Positions 42,861-51,900 of a DNA stretch of 64,000 nucleotides are shown piece by piece. Position 1 is the stretch's first letter. Each line of letters starts with the position of its first letter. The notes below the pieces were generated by a model. That model worked only from the letters and a program-made list of their open reading frames with translations, did not search any database and was not told the origin of the DNA. Origin of the DNA: Eutreptiella sp. 'Long Island Sound 2002' (lineage: Eukaryota; Euglenozoa; Euglenophyceae; Eutreptiales; Eutreptiaceae); assembly GCA_964036045.1 (NCBI GenBank), contig OZ038378.1, positions 59,371,408 to 59,435,407 on the forward strand. The letters are read 5' to 3'. The position numbers and the translations under genes were made by a program.

Positions 42861-45108
42861 GTGCTGTGGTGGCCACCACTGTCGCATTTTAGGAAAAAGG
42901 GATTTTTTTCTTGGCCTTTCCTTGGTTTCCCCATCTACTTTAAAATACCTATAGTCTCCCTCACACAGAAAAATGGGCGCTCACCATGGCTGGCGCTCTT
43001 TTGCTGCTCTTTTTGTAACATTTCCTACAGAAGACTCAGCGCTCATGGCGCTGCCGGGGCTCCTGTGGCTTGGTTGGGTTAGTTTGGGAGCATGCCAAAA
43101 CATGTGCATGTGCATCCCTCCCTCCAAGACGCAGCGCGACACAAACCCAACGCAAGACACAATACACACACTGGCATGGGTTCTCGTAAACCTGCTGGCG
43201 ACCTGTGACCTGTCTTAGGGCGAAGGGAGTCGTAAAAAAAATTAAATTGCCCCTTGGTGGGGTCTTGGGTTCTGCTCAGTCTCTCCAGGCTGCTGCGTTT
43301 CGGCCCAAACACGGCCTACTCAGCGAGGCTGCGCGTCGGTATCTGCAGAGGCAGGAATGGGAGAATTATGGACGAATCCACGCAAAAGCGAAGCGACGAC
43401 ACCAAAATTCGTCAAATAACGGCCTAGAATTTTTCGAAGACGACACACCTGAGCAGAATCCAATTGTGCATCATAAGCACATTTTTATAAAAATTATAGT
43501 CATCTCTAGATTTTTTAAATCAAGAAATTCATACGCATAAAATGGCGGCGCGCAGGAGCGGCTCCTAGCGAAGCGCCAAAAAATGAAGAAATAATGGAAT
43601 TATAAACGTATGTCTCACGTAGTCTTGAAAATGACGAGACACACATTAATAAATAAACATACAGATTCCACCTACACTAATAGAAGTATTTAAAATTCAA
43701 GAATTCGAAAATCAACGAAAAGACTTCAATGAATCAGGTATTAACTACAGGTATGCTCGTCTCGTATGCCGCGTACACATTGCTCGTCTCGTGTCTCCGT
43801 GAACGAGTCTTGTAGCAGCGCTAACAACGATAGGACGCGATAGAGGGATTGATTAGAAAGATTGCAGATGATTAGAGGTCAGATCAGGGTGATTAGACAT
43901 ACACACAAGTGCATAGCAACGTTCTTCGCGTGCGCCCCTCACTTGCTCTCTCTCTCCAGCGGTAGGTAAGGTGAGTAAGCCCAGGCGGGGCCACCCCCTG
44001 GTGGAGTTCGTGATTGTGGTGAGGATGGGCAGGTTTGCCCAAAACAGTCGTGCATACTCGCGCATGCACACACGCATTGAAGGGTAGGCCACGCGAAGTG
44101 CGCACGGTAAACCTTGTTTAGGCTACCAAGGGGCTCCTTGGTACGTTCTTTAAGAGAACCCGAGGAGTCCCTTAATGCTTGCTTGCTTGACAGGGGTAGC
44201 TGATTCTTCAGCGTGTTTGCGGACAGTGTATTATAGGTCACACTGAGAACCGTATAATACGGGGAGTGTGGCTTGGTTCCTCCGCCGCAATCGCCCCTTC
44301 ATTTGCCTTTGCTTTACAGGTGGGCAGGTAGGGTGATTGGTGCAGCAGCATACCATTTTTTTCATGCCCTGCTAAACAAGGGCGCAGATCACACAAACAA
44401 ATAACTCCCCTCTGCCTGTGGCAGAGCAGGGAGTCCGACTTCTTCGACATCCGCGCCGTGCACGCAAGAGCACCTCTTCCCTCCAAGCCCTAGCAGGGGA
44501 AACGCGTTGTGGCGTACCCTGTTAGGCCACAGTTGCTTAGCAGCGCTGTGTTCTCTTGTCATTTCACAGGAGGGTCGCTAGGACCCACGACATGTCCTTC
44601 AACAACACCCAGTGGAGTGTGCGTGTAGGAGTGGTAGTCCTGAGTGGGGGCTTGAGCCAGTTGCACAGTGCTCGCCCACCAGGATGGTGCCACTGTAGGG
44701 TGTGTAGGACCTGTAGTGCGTGTGTCACTGTTCCACCCGTTTCCTGCAATTTTAGCAGGATTGGTGGGCTGTGGCAGTGGTTAGGTCAGTGTTTTGGCCA
44801 CTTAGCCAAACGGCGTTTTCAAGCCTTCATAGCTTTTGGCCACCCCTCCCTGTAGTAGACAGATAGGTAGGGAAAACAATACCGGGATTAGTACGCTGGG
44901 TATTCCCCAAAGACTTTGCGCCAGCACAGAAATTGGGCGCTTAGGGGAGGGGAGACCCGGGGCGTACCCCGCGGCATCAATAAGCCAACCCTCCAGGTTT
45001 AGCAAGCGTGCAGACTTGGGTATAATTAGGACACCACTTCTGCGGCTTGCTCTCAGGACCTTAGGAATAGCACACTCACACATACGCTTTGGCATGTAAG
45101 GGTAAGGT
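42861..45108 (-). other. Element C 3' noncoding region
   Basis: No domain-bearing ORF. The portion 44,050-45,108 is closely similar, in the same element-relative orientation, to 54,079-55,140 of element B. The remainder (42,861-44,050) has no counterpart that I could see. Confidence 0.65.
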
Positions 45109-45959
45109 TCAGTCCCTAGGTTCAGTCTTGGAGGCAAGCGTCTCAGCGAGCCTCAGCAACTCACCAAGGTTGTTCTGGGACAAGTAGTCAACCAGAACTG
45201 AGTTTAGGCGTCCCTCAGGTAGAACGAATGCAGAGAAGGGCTCCCAGGTGGCCTCTCCGACTCCAAACCCTTCCCAGAGGGTGAGGAAGCGCCATCCGTG
45301 GCGATAGCGGTGGCGTAGGACAGACTTCACCAGGTAGAAGCCCTCCTTAGCCATCTCCTCGGCGTTCATGTCGGGGAGTTCACCTTCAACTTCCATAGGG
45401 CTGGCAGCCCCATGTAGGTCCAGAGCGGCGATTTTCTCGTCGTTCAGCTCCCACTCCTCCCCACAGAGGTCTTCAGGATCATAGTAGCGCTTCAGGTGTT
45501 GAGCAGCGCACACCAGGGTCCCCCCTAGACGGGGAGAACACCGCACGGTGATACGGTGTCCATCCACTGATAGAATCTTGTACGGCCCGAAGTATGGGTC
45601 ATCGCTGGTAGAGCGTGGCCAGGCGGGTAGTCGGCTGTGGTGCACCAGCACCCAGTCCCCCTCTTGGTAGGTGGCCGGTACTCGGTGCTTGTTCCTCTTG
45701 TTCCACTGACGCTCCCTCACTCTCTGGAGCATAGCCTTGGCCTTGTCCACCTTCGCTTGTTGCTCTTGGACCCATTCACCCACAGAAGAGTGGGTGTCCT
45801 CTGGATAGGGGGCATGTAGGAACCATGCCGGGCGCCCTAGGAATAGCTCATGGGGCGAGTAGCCAGTAGCTGAACTCTCTTGGGAGTTCATCATCAAGGA
45901 TATGACGGGGAGTAGTCTCACCCAGTCTCTGGTGCGTTCAGTTTTGCACCATATCCTTA
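45109..45959 (-). pseudogene. Element C integrase C-terminus and chromodomain
   Basis: Minus-strand continuation of the integrase cut by element B. It starts (from 45,959) with VRIWCKTERTRDW and the end of the catalytic core, SSATGYSPHELFLGRPAWF, then the integrase C-terminal barrel (EGDWVLVHHSRLPAWPRS, DPYFGPYKIL), then a chromodomain-like segment (FYLVKSVLRHRYRHGWRFLT, WEGFGVGEATWEPF), ending at TAG 45,109-45,111. The matching element B region is collinear. No lesions are seen in this part. Confidence 0.88.
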
Positions 45960-45964
45960 CATTC
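45960..45964. other. Element B target-site duplication, left
   Basis: CATTC, repeated at 57,078-57,082 after the right LTR. Discounting element B and one copy restores the element C integrase frame. Confidence 0.9.
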
Positions 45965-46690
45965 AGTAAGAAAAAGTCACTGCCATGTCTTTCTTGGAGG
46001 GCTTGATCCAGGCTAAGCCCCCCTTAAAACCCTTTGTTGATGCTGAGACAAACTTAAGTGTTTTTATCTCTCTTTTGTGGCCTAAAGTACACTTTCTCAA
46101 GGTAACTAGGGTTGTGACCCTAGCCCCCCCCATGAAGTTCACCCCTACCACTCAACTGAGCGGAGGTACCTTCCTTCATGGAGGTCAAACCAAAAAAAAT
46201 CAGGCATTCCATGCTTGTGGGCCTTGGAGGTTAAGCCTAAGTAGTCTCCCACCCCAAGACCCCTATACTCAATTGATTCTACCACTTATTGTGGTCCTAC
46301 TTTGTAACTGTTTCTGAATTCAGTTGCTTGGCCAAGTCATTTTCTGTGTGGTCCTGACATCTATGCCCCTCAGTCCTAACCAGCACCATTTCACCCAAAA
46401 GAGTGCACATGAAGTGCCTATTGCAACCTCTGAGGCTAGAGTCTGACCAATTTTCATATAAAACCTTTTGCATTATTCATTTGTGATTGAATCTATGTTC
46501 ATATACCTGCTTTGTCTATCTGCAGCCCTTCTGTGTTACACTGGATTCCAAAACCAATCATTGATTTCATTGATTCGATCCATATTCAGTCCTTGCTCTA
46601 CTTGCTGCTTTGGTTTGGGGTTTTCCACTACAAAACCAACTTGCAGGAATACATCAAAAGACCTAGGGCATAATTCAAGGACATCTTTCC
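45965..46690 (+). repeat. Element B 5' LTR
   Basis: 726 bp, starting AGTAAGAAAAAGTCACTG and ending GACATCTTTC plus C. It uses AG...CT-type ends rather than TG...CA, as does element C. A TATA-like CATATAAAA lies at 46,455-46,463, about 490 bp in, and is conserved in the other LTR (56,842-56,850). Confidence 0.95.
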
Positions 46691-46701
46691 GGTAGCAGAG
46701 A
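46690..46701 (+). promoter_or_regulatory. Element B primer-binding site
   Basis: (C)GGTAGCAGAGAC. It matches the complement of the initiator tRNA-Met 3' end of many eukaryotes (TGGTAGCAGAG) at 10 of 11 positions, with C for the first T. It lies directly at the LTR end. Confidence 0.75.
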
Positions 46702-46768
46702 CAGTCCCTTGAGACCTTTTGAACCGACCCTGAGAAGTGCAGAACAAAAGCTCAACAACAAGTCCATA

Positions 46769-47743
46769 ATGTCCACACCAAGTGTAAGGACCTGGCCTAT
46801 CCGAACTGTCCAAGTACAAATGGGCAGTGTGGCCCACCCAATGAGTGAACCACCACACCGAGCACAACATCACCTCAGTGGCGCATCTGGGTCCCAAGGA
46901 GATCCAGAACGCAGAAGGGCGGAGAAGAATAAAGGCCTTACCACCGAGGCCTTAGCAGCACACGGTGGAGACAGCTTCAGTCACCTCCACAGACGTGTGG
47001 CTGCTTCAGTATCACGATCCAATTGCCCAGCTTCATCCTCAACTGCCATTGAAGGACCTGAGGAATATGAGAAGCTGAAGATGAAGATGGATGAGTACAT
47101 CATGCACGATGAGTACTACAAATCCATCCGTGGGGAAGATGGAGAGGAACTACTGGCTGTACATGGGTCCAGACCACGTACGGATCTAGGGTCCTACTCA
47201 CACTCAGGCCCTCCGTCTACTGCATCCCTGCCAAGACGACTACGACCTGAGTACCCAACCCCAAGGGCTCCCGAAGTGGGCCCAACTCGAGTCGAAGAAC
47301 ATCATCCAAGGCCAACCTACGGTGCCCTGGATCAAACGGCCGAGCTGCTGGCCAAATTCCTGTCTGGATCAGAAGATCCAGATGTGACGGCCTTATCAGA
47401 GGCCATTAAGGCTAAACTGGGTATTGCAGAACCCTTACCCAAGCCTGAGTTCCTCTCTCTCTCTCCAGGGCTGAGTACCCTGGCCGAAGATCTCAAGAGA
47501 TCGAGGGTCTCAAGGCTGTTGCCTAAGGTTACCTGCCCCAGCCCCTTTCACCCCCGTGCCAGGACTGTGCCTATGCCGGACCTACAGGACGTGCCTGTCA
47601 CAGAGAGTGAGAGAAGAGGGCTGTCAGCCCTGGCCCCACTTGCCGGCGTGTCGCCTTCAGGCCTAACTCCAGGGGGGTGGGAAGATGGGCAGACCGATTG
47701 CCCAGGCGAACATCCAGCTGGAACTGCCGGAGTTCGACCCTAA
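46769..47743 (+). CDS. Element B gag, N-terminal ORF
   Basis: ATG at 46,769 (open from 46,709 with TTG), stop TAA 47,741-47,743. Hydrophilic, with Pro/Ser/Arg-rich segments, an acidic helical stretch (YEKLKMKMDEYIMHDEYYKS) and LDQTAELLAKFLSGSEDPDV. It corresponds to the N-terminal half of element C gag, which in C is fused in one frame to the gag core. Here the frame changes near the CCAGGGGGGTGG run (47,669-47,680); the ORF then runs out of frame for about 20 codons. Either a one-base insertion in the G run or a programmed +1 shift would explain it. Confidence 0.7.
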   Translation: MSTPSVRTWPIRTVQVQMGSVAHPMSEPPHRAQHHLSGASGSQGDPERRRAEKNKGLTTEALAAHGGDSFSHLHRRVAASVSRSNCPASSSTAIEGPEEYEKLKMKMDEYIMHDEYYKSIRGEDGEELLAVHGSRPRTDLGSYSHSGPPSTASLPRRLRPEYPTPRAPEVGPTRVEEHHPRPTYGALDQTAELLAKFLSGSEDPDVTALSEAIKAKLGIAEPLPKPEFLSLSPGLSTLAEDLKRSRVSRLLPKVTCPSPFHPRARTVPMPDLQDVPVTESERRGLSALAPLAGVSPSGLTPGGWEDGQTDCPGEHPAGTAGVRP

Positions 47744-48944
47744 AACCCTGCCTGAATGGGCAGAAGAATTTGCGGAGTTCCTTTTGTTGACTGGCCAATC
47801 CGATGTGGATGTGGCCACCAAATGTTCACTGCTAAAATGCTCATGCAAAAAGAAATTTTTGCAAAAACAGGTCAAACAGATTGTGAAAACCTGTTCTACT
47901 TGGGCGGAGGTACTCCTGAGGTTAGAGAAAACATTCCCAGTCTATGAGACTGACCTCAGCGTACGCACACAAATCGAGGAGCTACCTATGCTCCCGGAGT
48001 TTCCATCCGCTGCGCGAATTTCTGAGTATGTGTGCGACATGGAGTACTTATTTTCGAGGATGAATGTGGGCTCCTACGGAGCCACTGAGCCCCACCTGTG
48101 GCTCATGAGTAAGATCCCCCAGCGTACGTGGGATGATTGCCGCTCAACCCCTGAGAGGAAGAGCAGGACCCACTCGTATGATACACTGGTGGATCTCTTG
48201 ATTGAGCTAGCTCTTGAGAGAGAGAACGACTCCCACATGGAGAAGTTCCTCAAGAAACATTTGGGACGAGGTGGTACCCCTACCCCTGAACGTGGCGAAG
48301 GGAAGGGGCATAAAAATCCCACTAACACCAACCAGAAAGGAAGTAAAGGGAGGGGCAACCTACGTGCCATGAACGAGGTTCCAACTGATGCAGGCACCCC
48401 CCCCCTGTTTTACTGCCGACCTGTCAATGACAAGGGGGGACCTTGTCATGCCTCTGACTGCGATCTTCGCATTGGCTGTATGCTGCAGATGAAACGTCAG
48501 CAGCATACTAAAGATGGGAAAACTGTGACCCATCAGGACCACTTCAGGTGTACCATCACCTGTGGTTACTGTGGCAAGCGTCGTCACTATGAGGACGAAT
48601 GCCACATCAAGAAACGCGAGAGTGACAAACTCAAGCGTCAGGAGGCGGAGCGCCAGAAGAACCCGACGCCCGCCAGAAATCCCCCGAATGGGGATAAAGG
48701 TAAAGGAGGTGGCAAGGGGGGTGGTAAGACTGGACCCCCTAACCCCCAGAGGCGCTCATCAGCGCCTGTTGCTACGCCTACTCCTGCTGCCACACCCGCT
48801 CCTGCCGCAGGTGTCCCCCAGAAGCGACCCCAAGGGGATAACGCTACACCTGAGGGGAATAATTCTAAGAAGAGGCGCTTGGCCTGGATGGCCAAGTCCC
48901 TCATGGCTGCAGGAGTGGATGTGAAATTCCCTGATGAGGAATAG
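47685..48944 (+). CDS. Element B gag core with CCHC zinc knuckle
   Basis: Open from 47,667 in this frame; first ATG 47,685; TAG 48,942-48,944. Gag core: LELPEFDPKTLPEWAEEFAE, then KKFLQKQVKQIV and PEFPSAARISEYVCDMEYLF. A cysteine-rich segment then leads to a canonical knuckle CGYCGKRRHYEDEC (C-x2-C-x4-H-x4-C, about 48,571-48,612). The basic, Pro-rich tail contains KKRRLAWMAKSLM. The terminal TAG is followed in frame by GGG GGC and then pol, so it is the candidate readthrough stop. Confidence 0.88.
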   Translation: MGRPIAQANIQLELPEFDPKTLPEWAEEFAEFLLLTGQSDVDVATKCSLLKCSCKKKFLQKQVKQIVKTCSTWAEVLLRLEKTFPVYETDLSVRTQIEELPMLPEFPSAARISEYVCDMEYLFSRMNVGSYGATEPHLWLMSKIPQRTWDDCRSTPERKSRTHSYDTLVDLLIELALERENDSHMEKFLKKHLGRGGTPTPERGEGKGHKNPTNTNQKGSKGRGNLRAMNEVPTDAGTPPLFYCRPVNDKGGPCHASDCDLRIGCMLQMKRQQHTKDGKTVTHQDHFRCTITCGYCGKRRHYEDECHIKKRESDKLKRQEAERQKNPTPARNPPNGDKGKGGGKGGGKTGPPNPQRRSSAPVATPTPAATPAPAAGVPQKRPQGDNATPEGNNSKKRRLAWMAKSLMAAGVDVKFPDEE

Positions 48945-51900
48945 GGGGGCGGCTCCGAAGAGGAGGACTTGGTTTTCTGGATCCTCGTGAAAATCGGGGA
49001 TCAGGTTTTTCGAGCAGTGCTTGATACCGGTGCAACACTTTCCATAGTGGCCCGGCGCCTGCTTAAAACTTTCAGGAAGACTAAGACTGTGGCCATAAGA
49101 GTAGGGGATGGGCGTACCATCCATTCCTTCGGGGGGGTCGATGTGACCATCTGTCTGGGCGACGAAACCGTGACTCAACACTGCAGAGTGTTGGACACCG
49201 ACGCCTTTGACATTGTCATTGGCACTGACTTTCTAAGAAGAAACCCCCAGGTTAAAATGCTGTCCCTACAGCGTCCTTACTCTTTGCACTGCGACTTTGG
49301 CAGTGGGCTATTCTCTGTTCCTTTGGAGCTGTCACGACGAAAAGAGTCTGGGCTGCGCTACGCAGCCAAGACGAACTATCGTACTGAAAATTACCAACTG
49401 GCCCGTCATGTTCTCGAAAATGGACTGGCGGCCCTTCAGGTAAACCTGGATGAGATCCAGGTGGAATTGTTTGCGAGCCAACAACAGCACATCATGCAGT
49501 TGTACTGCTCGAAACAAACGAACAATGCTTTCCGTTTCTTCTGGAAAGCAATGGGCCTAGCGTATGCTAACCCTCCCTTCTCCCTGCTCGCGAAGGTCCT
49601 GACCAAGATCGCTTATGAGGGAGGAAGGGTTGTTATGTGCACCCCTGACTGGGGTTGCTCTGGTGAACATGCCTACTGGCGCCGTATGCTTGACCGAATG
49701 ACCGTTGGAAGAGTGCAACTCCCCGACGGCCCCATCTATGTGCCTGAGGACTCAGACACAGCTATGCAGGCCCCTGAGTGGGCCAGTTTCCTGTCCATCA
49801 TCGATGGATCTCTCAATCCTGTACCCCTGTGTGACCTGGACCAGGTGCTACTAAAAGAGGTCATGGCCGAAAATCGTGGCCTGACCCTTTATGATCTCAA
49901 AAATCGATCTCCTGAGCACCTATCTGCCACACTTACAGGGTGTGAGTCTCCTGATGACTATCTGGAACCTGCAGCTGTAAAGGAGGATGCTGACGACCAA
50001 CTGTCTGAGATCGCCAGCACTATTCCCTCTGTTGATCCCAGCTGTGTTGACCTAAAACATAGTGCTTTCCTGGCCCAGCTGTTGCTAGAGGAGGTAGATC
50101 TAGAGTCAACCTCTGAACCCGCTTCCTCTGTTGGGAAACCAGTGCTACACATGCAGCCTGTGCACACAGGTGAACCCGTGGCCCGGAGTACTGATGCTCT
50201 GGCACGGCCTGCTGCTAATAACATGCCCTTGTCTGAGCATGACACGCAAGAACTCCGACGGCTGTTGTACCTGAAGGCCGAAGGTATTGAGCGCCAAGAG
50301 CGGCTGCAATACCTCAGACAGACCTGGAAATACTCCATCTGGTCTGAGGAGGACGATGAGTCCTATACGCTGCCTGATCCTGAGATACCTCTAGTGTACT
50401 CTCTACACTATGGGCAGCAATGTCCCCCTGAGTGGGACGATGGTACTGTACCTGCCGAAACTGCTGATCGGCATAAAGAGAAAGAACATGGAAAAAGCAA
50501 CCTCCATGCTGAGGAGGATTTCCTTCAGAAAGTCGAGAGTCTTAACCTTGACCCCCGCCTGAAGAAACTGCTGATAACCTATGAGGAGGTGTTCGGCGCC
50601 TTGCCGCCTCCCCTATCTTGCAAAAAACTGGTCCAGGAGGACCTGAAATTGAAACCAGAATTTGAAAAGACGCGAGTGAGCCGTCGTCCCTATCCCGCTC
50701 CACAGGAACAGGTTGAGGAAGTCGAGCGCCAGATCCAAGAATGCATTGATGCTGGCCTCGTTGAAGAGTACAAACACGGGGACTATCCCCGTCACTGCAG
50801 CCCCTGTTTCCTTGTTGCTAAACCAGGGTCCACTGCTCTACGTCTTGTTGTAGACTATGGTGAGGTCAACAAGAAAACCCAGAACCACTCAGGGAGTATT
50901 CCTAACATGGAAAACACCCTGGAGCGTATTGCCAAATGTAGGTATAAGACCAAAATGGACAAACGCTCTGGTTTCTGGCAGGTTGACCTAACCGCCGCAG
51001 CTCAGGAGCTGCTTGCCTTTATAACCCCTAAGGGTCGTGTCTTCAAGTGGAAGGTTATGCCTTTCGGGGTGGCTAACGCCCCAGCGCTCTTCCAGGAGCT
51101 TATGAACAAAATTTTGTACATACTGAGGCGCAGGCCTCTAGTACAAGAGTTGATTTCTCGGGGTGCAGAAATGGAGGCTGACATCGACGACGTGAGTTTG
51201 GGTACTAATACCAAAGAGGACCATGTCCTTCTCCTACGTGAATTCTTCACTGTTTGTCAAGAAAACCATCTCCGAATCAAACTCGAAAAATGTGAGTTCA
51301 TGAAAGAAGAGATGGAGTATTTGGGTTTCGACGTGGGGTATGGCTGGTGGAAACCAGCCGCGTCTAAGATGCAGCCCCTACAGGACATGCAGATTCGCGA
51401 TGACCCTAAGAAGGGTCTACACGATGTGAGGAGTTTTGTGGGCGCCTGTAATTTCTATCGGCGTCACATCCACAATTTTACTTACTCCTCTGCACCCCTC
51501 ACTGACCTAATCAAGAAAACTACTCCCTGGAGGTGGACCTCCAGAGAGGAAGAGTGTTTCCAGGAGTTGAAGAAGAAGATTGCCTCCTCCAACTGCCTGG
51601 GAGTTCCCCGCCCCGAGGGCGAGATAGTCCTGATCACTGATGCCAGTGATGTAGGGGGGGGAGGTACGATCTATCAATGGCAGGAGCTTAACCCCGCTGA
51701 GCTAACCCACTGCCATTATCGTACTACTGGACTGAACCGTGATGGTTCGTTGAAACACGACTATCCTACCAGTGAGTGGCGACTGGTGCCACTGGGACAC
51801 TGGAATTGGAAGTGGAACCAAGCGCGTTCCAACTACAGCACCTATGACCAGGAACTCCTGGCCGGTATGTTGGTGCTATCTTCACAATCCCGACTCCTGG

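Noticed and set aside
43205-43540. 111-codon plus ORF in the element C 3' region
   Set aside because: Antisense to the element, no motif, no counterpart in element B.
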